From: Streptomyces rimosus subsp. rimosus
GTDB lineage: Bacteria > Actinomycetota > Actinomycetes > Streptomycetales > Streptomycetaceae
Length of the DNA: 64,000 nucleotides
Reading direction: 5' to 3'
Assembly (NCBI RefSeq): GCF_000720725.1
Contig: NZ_JOCQ01000040.1
Span: 62,001-126,000, forward strand
Below are positions 15,156 through 22,453 of this stretch, in pieces. The stretch's first letter is position 1, and the number at the start of each line of letters is the position of its first letter. Position numbers and translations under genes: made by a program. The notes below the pieces were generated by a model that searched no databases, was not told the DNA's origin, and saw nothing but the letters and a program-made list of their open reading frames with translations.

Positions 15156-15493
15156 GTAATACGCTCCTTGTAGTCGGATTCTTGCGCTCATGCAAGGCTC
15201 GTCAAAACCGAAGAAGACGCGGGATTTTCGAATCAGAAGGCAGTGGTTCGATACCGGATCACCGTCCTACCCTCTGAAAATCCTCGCCCGTCACGCGCCC
15301 AGCAATAAGAAGAGGCCGGACCCTCCCGAGCTGCCGATGCATAGATCATCCGGGGGTGTCATCTAACTGGCAACCTTTTTAGTGTCAGCTTAAGTGCGCG
15401 GCAGTCATACTCTTCAGCTCGCTGGACTGCCGACGGACGGTCGTGAAAGCGGAGACCCATGACGGCGGCACGGGGCCCTCGACGCACGACGAA
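15156..15493. other. Non-coding gap with the secreted-protein promoter region
   Basis: About 340 bp without a supported gene and clearly more AT-rich than its surroundings (for example around 15180-15250 and 15360-15420). It must hold the promoter of the secreted-protein gene reading left. I could not single out convincing -35/-10 boxes. Confidence 0.5.
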
Positions 15494-15513
15494 GCCCCCG
15501 CCGAGGCGGGGGC
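15494..15513. terminator. Terminator hairpin
   Basis: Arms of 8-9 bp (15494-15502 with 15505-15513) around a tight loop, followed on the plus strand by TCTTT. It sits just past the 3' end of the minus-strand gene 15530-15925 and would stop transcription from the kinase pair. Confidence 0.65.
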
Positions 15514-15529
15514 TCTTTGCTGTGCTGGC

Positions 15530-15925
15530 TCAGATCTTCCGCAGGAACACCTTCGCCGTGTTGTGGAAGCACACGGTCACGCCCTGGCTCGTCTGCCCCT
15601 CGCGCGTCGACCACCGCTCGATCCGCTCGATCTCCGGCGACTCCGCGCCCGACAGGACCGCCGCCAGCCAGCCCTCCGCGTTGTCGCCCGCCTGCGGCTC
15701 GACGGCCGGCGCGGGCTGGCCCTCCACGGGCGTGTCCGGGTCGTCGTGGCGCGTGCCGGACGCCAGCTGGCCGATGATCTGCCAGCGCGACTCGCCCCCC
15801 GGGCCCGCCACCGCCACACCGTAGGGGTGCCGGCTGTCGCCCGCCTCGGAAAGCAGCTGCACGCGGGACGCGCCGCCGTTCTTCAGCACGTCGACGACGA
15901 AGTTCTGGAAACGCTGCGGGCGCAT
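15530..15925 (-). CDS. Hypothetical protein downstream of APH-family kinase (131 aa)
   Basis: ATG 15925 behind GAAAGGATC. Starts MRPQRFQNFVVDVLKNGG, has a central linker rich in Pro/Gly/Asp and a C-terminal beta segment ending TVCFHNTAKVFLRKI. It lies 37 bp downstream of the kinase gene, so the two are co-transcribed. No family recognised. Confidence 0.65.
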   Translation of the reverse strand: MRPQRFQNFVVDVLKNGGASRVQLLSEAGDSRHPYGVAVAGPGGESRWQIIGQLASGTRHDDPDTPVEGQPAPAVEPQAGDNAEGWLAAVLSGAESPEIERIERWSTREGQTSQGVTVCFHNTAKVFLRKI

Positions 15926-15962
15926 GATCGGATCCTTTCGGGGCAATGGGGAGATTCTATGC

Positions 15963-16745
15963 TCACGCGGCGACGGCCAGGGCGGTGAAGCGGGCGTTGC
16001 TCGGCCGTGCCCCGCGGGCCCCGATCTGCCGCTCCCACAGGCGGCAGGTGCCCGCCACGAACGCCTCCACGGCGCGCGGGTCGGCCGCCGTCCAGCTCGG
16101 GAACTGCGCCGCCCACGCCAGCGCCTCGCGCGGCGGGCAGTCGGCCTCCATCAACCGCACCGTCGTGTACGCGACGTCCACCCACGCCGGACCGGCCGCA
16201 GGCATCGCCCAGTCCACGATCCACACCCGGTCATCGCCGACGAGGAGGTTGTGGGGGTTCGTGTCGGTGTGCAGCAGGGTGTCGCCGCGCAGCAGCTCCA
16301 GCCGCTCGGGAGACAGGACGCCGACGAACCGGTCGGCGAACGACGGCACGCCCGCTGGCGCCCGGACGGCCTGAGCCGCCCGCAGGACATCAGCCACCAG
16401 GGCCAGGTCCCCCGAGCCGGCCGCCAGGTCCGCGTGCCGACCCTCGACGTACTCGAAGCCCAGCAGGTCCCAGCCCCCGGCGACTACCTGCCACAGCAGC
16501 CGCGGCCCCACGCCGCGCGTCGCCGCGTTCACCGCGGCCTCCATCGCCTGGCCGGCCCGCGCCCTCGCATCATCGGCCGGCGCGCCCTTCACGAACACCT
16601 GGCCCGAGCCGGCCTTGAGCACGGCCGCGGTCCGGCACGTCAAGCCGTCCGCGACCTCCCGCACGGCGTCGACCGGGCCGGTGTGCGCCTCCACCACCGC
16701 GCGAGTCTCCGACGGCAGGTCTCCCCAAGCAGTACGCGGCACCAC
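15963..16745 (-). CDS. Aminoglycoside phosphotransferase (APH)-family kinase
   Basis: About 260 residues from GTG 16745 behind GAGGGGG (a GTG three bases later is equally possible). The catalytic loop LLHTDTNPHNLLV matches HxDxxxxN of APH/choline kinases, and IVDWAMPAAGPAWVDVA matches the Mg-binding DFG-equivalent (IDW/D). The N-lobe is short. Family members phosphorylate antibiotics or small metabolites such as choline or homoserine, and the sequence does not say which. Position among minus-strand genes inside a phage suggests lysogenic conversion cargo. An unrelated cellular kinase role is possible. Confidence 0.8.
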   Translation of the reverse strand: MVPRTAWGDLPSETRAVVEAHTGPVDAVREVADGLTCRTAAVLKAGSGQVFVKGAPADDARARAGQAMEAAVNAATRGVGPRLLWQVVAGGWDLLGFEYVEGRHADLAAGSGDLALVADVLRAAQAVRAPAGVPSFADRFVGVLSPERLELLRGDTLLHTDTNPHNLLVGDDRVWIVDWAMPAAGPAWVDVAYTTVRLMEADCPPREALAWAAQFPSWTAADPRAVEAFVAGTCRLWERQIGARGARPSNARFTALAVAA

Positions 16746-16963
16746 GGCCCCCTCGCGACGAGAAGAGGGGCCGCAGGAGCGACCCCTCACATGCTCAACG
16801 AGCAAGCTACCGCTGCGTGGCGCCACACCGCCGACACCGCTGCGCGCCGCTCCACGGAACCCAATCGTGCTCGCACTCCGCCATGACGCACTCCCTCCGT
16901 CCGTTCTGAGGGTGCTCGCGCACAGCCGGAGAAGCGACGGCGCACGCGGCGCGCACAGGAGCG

Positions 16964-17764
16964 TCAGGCCGCCGGACCCAGCTCCGGCTGGTCGTACCGC
17001 AGCGGAGCGACCCCGCCGAGCTTGCCGTGCAAGTACTGCAGGCCGCGAACGGTGATGCGGATCTGGGGCCGGGCGAGCTTCACCTCGTCGGTGCGCGGGT
17101 CGCGGTAGGTCTGGATGCGTTCCTTCAGGTGCGCGGTGTGCTTCGCGTAGGGCACGCCCTTGCGGTCGACCATGTCCAGCTCCCGGATCGACTTCATCAG
17201 CCGGTGCTGCCCCGTCGAGATCGCGGGGTCGCGGTTCAGGATGAAGGCGGCGTCACGGAGGCAGTAGTCGCCTGACGCGTCGGCGAGGACGTTCCACGCC
17301 GCGGCCGGGGCCTCCAGCTCCTTGACGCGGGCCTCGGCGGCGAGCTTGCCCTGCTCCGACTCCAGCGCCGCTTGAAGCGCCTCCAGCTTCGTCATCTCCC
17401 GAGGGGGAGCGGGCGTCTGCTCGTAGCGGCCGGTCTTCCGGATCTGCGGGATCACCTCGTGCGTGACCCAGCGGCGGAAAGGCTTCACTCGGGGCGAGCG
17501 CGAGATCAGCATCAGTGCGTACACGCCCGGTTCGGACACGAGGACCATTCGCTGGGCTCCGCCAGGGGTGTCCACGGCCGCGGACACCCTCTCGTCTTCG
17601 TCGAGCTGAGCGAGGGCGTCGCGGTACTTGCTGATGCCCACGACATCGCAAGCGTCCTTGCCGACGAACCACGGCTCGCCGTCGATCAACATCGACCGCA
17701 CCTGCTGCGCGGTCTCGGGGAAGGTGAACGCCATGGGGGCGCTTAGGGATGGGACCATGGACAT
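16964..17764 (-). CDS. Phage antirepressor (BRO-N plus KilA-C type)
   Basis: A 266-residue protein from ATG 17764 behind GAGGAG. Residues 11-115 form a BRO-N domain (RSMLIDGEPWFVGKDACDVVGISKYRDAL, ending PFRRWVTHEVIPQIRKTGRY). A coiled linker leads to a C-terminal ANT/KilA-C DNA-binding domain (DAAFILNRDP...GQHRLMKSIRELDMVD). Proteins of this order act as antirepressors in temperate phages. It is divergent from the XRE regulator, so the 210 bp between them is the likely lysis/lysogeny switch. Confidence 0.88.
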   Translation of the reverse strand: MSMVPSLSAPMAFTFPETAQQVRSMLIDGEPWFVGKDACDVVGISKYRDALAQLDEDERVSAAVDTPGGAQRMVLVSEPGVYALMLISRSPRVKPFRRWVTHEVIPQIRKTGRYEQTPAPPREMTKLEALQAALESEQGKLAAEARVKELEAPAAAWNVLADASGDYCLRDAAFILNRDPAISTGQHRLMKSIRELDMVDRKGVPYAKHTAHLKERIQTYRDPRTDEVKLARPQIRITVRGLQYLHGKLGGVAPLRYDQPELGPAA

Positions 17765-17769
17765 GGTCC
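17752..17769. promoter_or_regulatory. Palindrome over the antirepressor start codon
   Basis: GGACCATG and CATGGTCC form a perfect 8-bp inverted repeat with a 2-bp centre. The minus-strand ATG (17764-17762) lies inside it, so it could be an operator or an RNA hairpin hiding the start codon. Confidence 0.4.
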
Positions 17770-17875
17770 AACTCCTCTTCTCGATGGGTGCGGGAGTTGT
17801 GCACTGGCCGTGCGTCCGGCGGCATCCGGGCGCACGGCATCTCAGGTCGGTCAGGCGTGCTACGGCCAGTTCCGC

Positions 17876-17923
17876 TACTAGAAGCTACTCCGAACGGCAG
17901 CATGTAACTAGGCGTTTCTAGTA
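17876..17923. promoter_or_regulatory. Candidate operator cluster between antirepressor and regulator
   Basis: Three copies of a CTAG-centred half-site: TACTAGAA at 17876-17883, ACTAG at 17907-17911 and TTCTAGTA at 17916-17923. The outer two are perfect inverted repeats. ACTAG and CTAGT form a compact 16-bp palindrome (17907-17922) with a 6-bp spacer. CTAG is rare in this GC-rich sequence. The position in the divergent promoter region makes this the best operator candidate for the XRE regulator. Confidence 0.55.
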
Positions 17924-17973
17924 AAAACTTTCTGGACCTTCCTGTTCTTCGTAGGTTCTGGCATCCTTTCGGT

Positions 17974-18393
17974 ATGACCACCACTACAGACAGGGCGACG
18001 TGTCAGCGGCTCGCCCGGCTGGTGCGCGAGCGCCGCGTCGAGCTGCGCATAACGAAGATCGAGGCGGCGCGCGCCGCGGAGACCACGGTCACCACCTACG
18101 CGAAGGTGGAAGCTGGAGAGGCCGTCCGGGATGTGACCTATAGCAAGGTCGACCACGCCCTCGGATGGGCGTCTGGCTCCTGCCGCGACATCCTCAACGG
18201 CGGCGAACCGACATTGGCGTCCGCCGCCCCGAAGTGGGAGGGCTCGGTTCAAGGGCTCGATGAACAGGACCTTGGACGGGTGATTACGCACGCCGTCGTC
18301 ACCGTCTCCGACACCCTCACCGCAGCCGAAATCCGGGAGATCACTCGCCGCGTCGTCGACGACCTGAAACGGCGCGGCGCGCTGGGGGTGTGA
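17974..18393 (+). CDS. XRE-family transcriptional regulator
   Basis: A 139-residue protein. Residues 10-65 form a helix-turn-helix of XRE type (LARLVRERRVELRITKIEAARAAETTVTTYAKVEAGE), followed by a helical C-terminal region (TLTAAEIREITRRVVDDLKRRG). No ribosome site is visible before ATG 17974, so the message may be leaderless, common for actinomycete repressors. Divergent from the antirepressor, so it is a plausible prophage repressor or Cro-like switch protein. It overlaps the next gene by 4 bp. Confidence 0.82.
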   Translation: MTTTTDRATCQRLARLVRERRVELRITKIEAARAAETTVTTYAKVEAGEAVRDVTYSKVDHALGWASGSCRDILNGGEPTLASAAPKWEGSVQGLDEQDLGRVITHAVVTVSDTLTAAEIREITRRVVDDLKRRGALGV

Positions 18394-18983
18394 CGCTGCG
18401 CCCGCAGGCGGAACCCTGGACGGAGCAAGTCCCCCGAACTGCTCGCAGGGGTACGGTCGTCGTGTCGCATCGCTCTGCACGGGAGGCCGCCGTGGCGCCG
18501 CCGCTGAATGCCGAACACCGGCCCGACTACCCGCCGAAGACGCCACCCCCACCAAAACGTCCGGTGGAGCCGCCGCGCCCCAACGAACCGAAGACCGCCC
18601 CGGTGCCCGCGGCCCGGCAACGGGTGAGCATGGCCAACCGGCGCGGTGTCAACTGGCCGCTGGAATCTCAGCCATGGGCGCCGACCGGGGCGCGCAAGCG
18701 CGTCATCCGGCAGCTTCAACAGTGGGGGTACCGACCGGACGGTGATGCGGTCGGAGCCATGGTTACCCTCATGGTGAAAGCCGCGGTCGGCGACGGCGGT
18801 CGGCGCGTCAGTCTCCATCTCGCCGACCAACATGAACAGGCCCTTGTGCTTGTGCTCAGCCACCAGCCCGGACCCGCGCCCGACGACACCGTCCTGCCCC
18901 GCCTCGCCAAACTCGGCGCCTCCAGCTGCGGCACCGACAACGCCCCCGACGGGCGACGGCTGTGGGTGCTGCTGGATCTCTGA
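18390..18983 (+). CDS. Hypothetical protein co-transcribed with the regulator (197 aa)
   Basis: Starts at GTG 18390, overlapping the regulator stop. Residues 1-85 are Pro/Arg-rich and disordered (YPPKTPPPPKRPVEPPRP). The rest is a folded domain (RKRVIRQLQQWGYRPDGDAVGAMVTLMVKAAVGDGG..., LVLVLSHQ, RLWVLLDL) resembling in layout the ATP-binding regulatory proteins abundant in Streptomyces, though the N and G boxes of a HATPase are not convincing. Function unknown. Its stop codon lies in the following hairpin. Confidence 0.6.
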   Translation: MTLRPQAEPWTEQVPRTARRGTVVVSHRSAREAAVAPPLNAEHRPDYPPKTPPPPKRPVEPPRPNEPKTAPVPAARQRVSMANRRGVNWPLESQPWAPTGARKRVIRQLQQWGYRPDGDAVGAMVTLMVKAAVGDGGRRVSLHLADQHEQALVLVLSHQPGPAPDDTVLPRLAKLGASSCGTDNAPDGRRLWVLLDL

Positions 18984-19031
18984 TCGTAGAGAAGTCCCGC
19001 CGGGCGAACCGGCGGGACTTCTCTACGATCA
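18981..19031. terminator. Perfect 23-bp hairpin between convergent genes
   Basis: Arms 18981-19003 and 19009-19031 are perfectly complementary with a 5-nt loop. The left arm contains the TGA of the upstream gene, and the convergent gene ends at 19040. It acts as a bidirectional terminator. Confidence 0.8.
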
Positions 19032-19039
19032 GGTCGCGA

Positions 19040-19312
19040 TCAGGCCGGAGTCAGCGCCACCCCGAACGCCTTGCCGACAAGCCCCCGCACCAACAGATCC
19101 GACACCACCGGGTCCGGATCGGAGGGCATCAGCAGGACCAGGCCGCCGTCGCCGGTGGGCGCCATAAGACCCGCGAACCCCGGGATATCGGTCCCCGCAT
19201 CAACCGCGTCCACGTGCAGCTCTGCCAGTAGCTCCGGCAGTGGGGCGGTCATCAGGTGGGCGGGGGAGGGGGGAGGAGGAGTCGAGGGCAGCGGGTTACT
19301 CGTAGACTTCAT
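19040..19312 (-). CDS. Hypothetical protein (90 aa)
   Basis: ATG 19312 behind AAGGGAC is preferred to upstream starts. A Pro/Ser-rich N-terminus (NPLPSTPPPPSPAHLM) is followed by a folded region with LPELLAELHVDAVDAG and strands GGLVLLMPSDPD and LVRGLVGKAFGVALTPA. Common layout for small Streptomyces plasmid proteins; no family recognised. Confidence 0.6.
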   Translation of the reverse strand: MKSTSNPLPSTPPPPSPAHLMTAPLPELLAELHVDAVDAGTDIPGFAGLMAPTGDGGLVLLMPSDPDPVVSDLLVRGLVGKAFGVALTPA

Positions 19313-19847
19313 GACGAAGTCCCTTCGTGAGAGTTCGGGCTTCTTGACCAGCGGTTGCAGCCGCTGGTCTCGGCGGCCGGGGTGGTAGGACACCCCGGCC
19401 GTTGTGCTGCGGCGGCGATGGCCACCGATGGATCGAACCTACCGGCACGGGAACAAGACACCGGGAGAACGGGGGCGAAACAAGCTATGGGGCGTTACAC
19501 AAAGCTTTGAGAAAAGTGGGGTCTCGCGCCGCCCAACGCACTTCGAAGTGCGTTAACCCGCAGGTCCAGGCCGTGCGGCCCACCTGCGGCTTCCTCTCGG
19601 CGCGGGTGGCGCTGGCGGCCGGGCGGACGTAGAAAGCGCTGCAGGAGCCCAGGGTTGAAGATGGCCGATACCGGTCGGTGAGGTGCGTTCATCGACGCCG
19701 ATCCTTCACGGCGGGCGACGGCGTGGTCAGGGGGTCGGGTGTAAACACCGCGAATTAACACCCTCAGGCCCCATCACGTCAGCTCGCGCCGGTCCGGTAC
19801 CGCCGCTGGCGCGGGCGGACGGAGGCGTCACTGGGGCTGCTCACGGT
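19313..19847. other. 535-bp non-coding region with palindromes
   Basis: No convincing gene on either strand. It contains a perfect 20-bp palindrome at 19535-19554 (AACGCACTTC and its complement), an AAAGCTTT palindrome near 19502, and GGTGTAAACACC near 19738-19750 within a larger GGGTGT/ACACCC inverted repeat. It borders the conjugation-type module, so a promoter/operator, a transfer origin or an attachment site are all possible. Confidence 0.5.
19535..19554. promoter_or_regulatory. Perfect 20-bp palindrome
   Basis: AACGCACTTC is followed at once by its exact reverse complement. With no spacer it is more likely a protein-binding site than an RNA hairpin. About 220 bp upstream of the minus-strand gene that starts at 19312. 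Confidence 0.45.
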
Positions 19848-20324
19848 TCAGCCGATAGGTGCCTGGTTGTGCACGACGTTGTGGCGCGGACTCTCGGCTC
19901 GGATCGCACGCCTTTCAGCGGCAAGGGCCTCAGACTTGCTGTCGAACCACTCAAGCGAGAGGTCCGCGACCTCCGGCCACCACACCTTGTCGACGGCGTG
20001 CTGACTCCAGCGCTGAGGTGGTTTGGTGCTGATTCCCACGTAGAGCAGTTCACCGGCGGCGTCGCGGAGGCGGTACAGGGCGGTGCGCTGAAGATCAGAG
20101 CCGTTCGCTTCCGCGTGGCACCTCCTCCGCGGCCGAGTCGGGCATGTCGCTACCTCCTCCGCTTGCATCTCCTCTTCGGTCTTCCTGCGCACGGCGATCC
20201 AGTAGTTGGGAATCTTGGGGTCGCGCTCGTACACGTAGCCCTTGAACGGGGTTGAGTAGCTAATGATCGAGTCTTCGGGATCCTGGAACATCTGGATCGG
20301 GGTGCCGCTCGAAGCTGTCGCCAT
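19848..20324 (-). CDS. GIY-YIG-type endonuclease domain protein
   Basis: About 158 residues from ATG 20324 behind AGGGGG. The C-terminal 90 residues carry the GIY-YIG pattern in the variant form ALYRLRDAAGELLYVGIS, followed by RWSQH and a closing EALAAERRAIRAESPRHNVVHN, with the family's Arg, Glu and Asn positions. The N-terminal part (PNYWIAVRRKTEEEMQ) may bind DNA. Stand-alone GIY-YIG proteins in mobile elements are often homing or repair-type nucleases. It lies at the edge of the conjugation-type module. Confidence 0.75.
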   Translation of the reverse strand: MATASSGTPIQMFQDPEDSIISYSTPFKGYVYERDPKIPNYWIAVRRKTEEEMQAEEVATCPTRPRRRCHAEANGSDLQRTALYRLRDAAGELLYVGISTKPPQRWSQHAVDKVWWPEVADLSLEWFDSKSEALAAERRAIRAESPRHNVVHNQAPIG

Positions 20325-20405
20325 ACCGCCCCCTGCGGTGTGCATGGGCTGCGCCCTCTGTCAGCGGTCGCTGACGTGGTGCAGCCGTCCTAAACAGGAG
20401 GCTCC

Positions 20406-20420
20406 ACCGGTATAGGACCA
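20406..20420. promoter_or_regulatory. Putative GntR operator, site A
   Basis: ACCGGTATAGGACCA lies about 105 bp upstream of the GntR start. Its exact reverse complement (site C) lies downstream of the gene at 21392-21406, and a related copy (TGGTCCTAGACC) at 21347-21358. Sites on both sides of a regulator gene suggest autoregulation and control of the next operon. Confidence 0.55.
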
Positions 20421-20488
20421 GTTGTCAAGGTGTCTGTGTTGCCCGAGCTGAATGTCTGGTACACGACCGAATGATTAGGGCAGGTAGA

Positions 20489-20515
20489 CAGGTATCTTGG
20501 TCGTTCGTATACCTG
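20489..20515. promoter_or_regulatory. Inverted repeat before the GntR gene
   Basis: CAGGTAT (20489-20495) and ATACCTG (20509-20515) are perfect inverted arms 13 bp apart, ending 10 bp before ATG 20526. This position could block RNA polymerase or the ribosome site. GTATACCTC recurs at the 3' end of the gene near 21290. Confidence 0.45.
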
Positions 20516-20525
20516 ATGAGGAGGG

Positions 20526-21284
20526 ATGGCTGTGACGGATCCAGCGCAGGGCAAGAAGCCGCGCTACGAACAGATCGCGGATGAGCTGCGCGCTCGGATC
20601 GAATCCGGTGTGTACAGCGAGTCTCGCAAGCTGCCGAGCGAACGTGCGCTGTGCGAGGAGTTCACCACCGCGCGCAACACCATCAGAGACGCCATCCGAG
20701 TGCTGCGCGCAGAGGATCGCGTTGAGTCTCGCGGCGGATCTGGCGTGTACTTGCGCTCCTTCGAGCGCATCCGGCGTGACGCCGTAGAGCGGCTCTCGAA
20801 GAAGCACTGGGGCGCCGGCCGCGCCGTCTGGGATAAGGATCTTCCCGGGCGCAGCAGGGATGAAGAGGTCACGGTTCGCAAGGTCGCGCCGCCGGACCGG
20901 ATCGCCGGAACCTTGGGTATAAGGGGCCAGGAGGCTTGGTGTCGGAGCCGGGTGTACCGATCGGAGGGGCGCACGGTCCGGCAGGCCACCTCGTGGTACC
21001 CGGTCGACCTCGTCGAGGGAACTGCCATCGCTGAGCGCGATACGGGGCCCGGCGGGTCCTATGCCCGGCTGGAGGAGATCGGTCACGGCCCGGCGCGCTA
21101 CCGCGAAGAGGTCAAGATCAGGCTGCCGCTGTCGGCCGAGGCCAAGACCCTCGGGGTCACCATGGATACGCCGGTGGTCTTCATCATGCGGACCGCCTTC
21201 GATTCGGAAGACCGCCCCGTCGAGGTCAACGAGATGATGCTCGACTCGGACAGCTACACGCTGATCTATACCTTCCCGTCCTGA
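20526..21284 (+). CDS. GntR-family regulator with UTRA domain (KorSA-like)
   Basis: A 252-residue protein from ATG 20526 behind GAGGAGGG. Winged helix at residues about 12-75 (YEQIADELRARIESGVYSESRKLPSERALCEEFTTARNTIRDAIRVLRAE), then a UTRA ligand-binding domain of about 150 residues (WCRSRVYRSEGRTVRQATSWYPVDLVEGT...PVEVNEMMLDSDSYTLIYTFPS). In actinomycete integrative and conjugative elements, KorSA-type GntR/UTRA proteins repress excision, replication and transfer genes. It sits at the head of the transfer-like operon, which fits. Confidence 0.85.
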   Translation: MAVTDPAQGKKPRYEQIADELRARIESGVYSESRKLPSERALCEEFTTARNTIRDAIRVLRAEDRVESRGGSGVYLRSFERIRRDAVERLSKKHWGAGRAVWDKDLPGRSRDEEVTVRKVAPPDRIAGTLGIRGQEAWCRSRVYRSEGRTVRQATSWYPVDLVEGTAIAERDTGPGGSYARLEEIGHGPARYREEVKIRLPLSAEAKTLGVTMDTPVVFIMRTAFDSEDRPVEVNEMMLDSDSYTLIYTFPS

Positions 21285-21302
21285 GCTGCGTATACCTCGC
21301 GG

Positions 21303-21331
21303 CGAGCCCCTGCCTGACGGTGGGGGCTTTT
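21303..21331 (+). terminator. Terminator after the GntR gene
   Basis: An AGCCCC/GGGGCT stem followed by TTTT, 20 bp after the stop codon: a classical intrinsic terminator isolating the regulator from the transfer operon. Confidence 0.75.
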
Positions 21332-21346
21332 CGCTGATCGGAAAAT

Positions 21347-21406
21347 TGGTCCTAGACCGCTGGTTGTCACAAGCTGCCTGGGCTGCTTAAGTGGTCCTAT
21401 ACCGGT
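21347..21406. promoter_or_regulatory. Putative GntR operators B and C before the transfer operon
   Basis: TGGTCCTAGACC at 21347-21358 and TGGTCCTATACCGGT at 21392-21406. Site C is the exact reverse complement of site A upstream of the GntR gene. Both lie in the promoter region of the excisionase-like gene and downstream operon. Confidence 0.55.
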
Positions 21407-21451
21407 TCCGAGTTCGGAGCCCACGAGACAGCCATGCGCGAAGGGAGAAGC

Positions 21452-21751
21452 ATGAGCAACACCGTCAGGGCATCGGCCGTCGAGCGGATGCTCGGAGCCG
21501 CCGAGGTAGCCGAATCTCTGAACCTCTCGCTGACTGCGGTTTACCGACTGGCACGCAGCGGCGCGCTTCGGAGTCACAGGCACGGACAGGGCAAGGTGCG
21601 CCCGCGCGGCCTCCGCATCCCCGAGTCGGCTGTCCGCGAATACCTGCACCGCTCGCAGCTCCCCAGTGATGAGCAGCGCGCCGGTGGCGCGATCCGCATC
21701 CCGGAGTCCGAGCTGAACCGCTCACCCGAGCCCGCGGCGGTGACGTCATGA
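21452..21751 (+). CDS. Excisionase-like MerR/HTH_17 DNA-binding protein
   Basis: A 99-residue protein. ATG 21452 is preferred to 21434 because GGGAGAAGC lies just before it. The helix-turn-helix MLGAAEVAESLNLSLTAVYRLARSGALRSHRHG followed by RGLRIPESAVREYL is the excisionase/HTH_17 pattern. In AICEs such genes usually lie beside an integrase; none is here, so it may instead act on an integrase outside the window or be a transcription regulator. Confidence 0.75.
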   Translation: MSNTVRASAVERMLGAAEVAESLNLSLTAVYRLARSGALRSHRHGQGKVRPRGLRIPESAVREYLHRSQLPSDEQRAGGAIRIPESELNRSPEPAAVTS

Positions 21752-21918
21752 CCACCGCCGAGCTGTCCGTTCCGCGCCAGCTGCCCGCCGGCAACCCGAA
21801 GGCGGCCCTGATCCTCGACGCCTACGCCGAGGCTCTGCGCGCGGCGGGCGAGGACGTCCACGTGGTGTACAGCGCGCACGGCGACATGTTCAAGATCGTG
21901 GCCCGGGAGACGTCATGA
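21748..21918 (+). CDS. Small hypothetical protein (56 aa)
   Basis: ATG 21748 overlaps the previous stop and its TGA overlaps the next ATG. The product is a single helical unit with NPKAALILDAYAEALRAAGEDVHVVY and a short strand DMFKIVARE. No family recognised; typical of the small coupled genes in plasmid transfer operons. Confidence 0.62.
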   Translation: MTTAELSVPRQLPAGNPKAALILDAYAEALRAAGEDVHVVYSAHGDMFKIVARETS

Positions 21919-22112
21919 GCGCCCCGCAGCCCGGCCCGGTCGACCCGCAGCTGGTCGCCGACATCGACGAGATCTTCCTCGGCTACTGGGACACCGCTGT
22001 GCTCGCCCTGGTTCACGCCGACTACCGGCCCCGCGCCCTCCAGTCCTACGCCCGCCAGCACGGCTCTGCGGCCCGCGAGAACGAGCCCGAGCCGACTGAC
22101 GGCCTGACCTGA
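21915..22112 (+). CDS. Small hypothetical protein (65 aa)
   Basis: Starts in a 4-bp overlap. A helical core (VADIDEIFLGYWDTAVLALVHADYRPRAL) is followed by an acidic tail. Function unknown. Confidence 0.6.
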   Translation: MSAPQPGPVDPQLVADIDEIFLGYWDTAVLALVHADYRPRALQSYARQHGSAARENEPEPTDGLT

Positions 22113-22186
22113 CCCTTCCCGGGCCCGCACTGCCGGGCCCGGTCACCCACTCGTATCGACATATCGACTCGACAGGAGTCCTTCCG

Positions 22187-22453
22187 ATGGCTACGACCGT
22201 CGACTTCACCGCCCTGTCCGACGCGGACGCCGCCGCCACTTCCGACCTGATGGCCCACCGCCGCGCCACGACGCTGGTGCCGGACCCGCACGCCACCTAC
22301 CGGGCACAGATCGTGACCGCCTACGTGACCGCCGCCTACCCGGCCGTGCGCCGCAGCCTGCTGGACGAGGCCACCGACTACGACCGCCAGCACCCTGGCG
22401 AGCCGTCGCTGGCCGACGAGCTGTACGGCGCCGACCTGGGTGGGGTGGCGTGA
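22187..22453 (+). CDS. Small hypothetical protein (88 aa)
   Basis: ATG 22187 behind ACAGGAGTC. An alpha-helical protein (FTALSDADAAATSDLMAHRRATT, YVTAAYPAVRRSLLDEATDYDRQHPG). Its stop overlaps the start of the next gene. No recognised family. Confidence 0.62.
   Translation: MATTVDFTALSDADAAATSDLMAHRRATTLVPDPHATYRAQIVTAYVTAAYPAVRRSLLDEATDYDRQHPGEPSLADELYGADLGGVA

Noticed and set aside
19402..19761. Short open frames on both strands in the non-coding block (plus 19402-19632, minus 19495-19761)
   Set aside because: No ribosome sites, poor composition, and they overlap palindromes; treated as non-coding.
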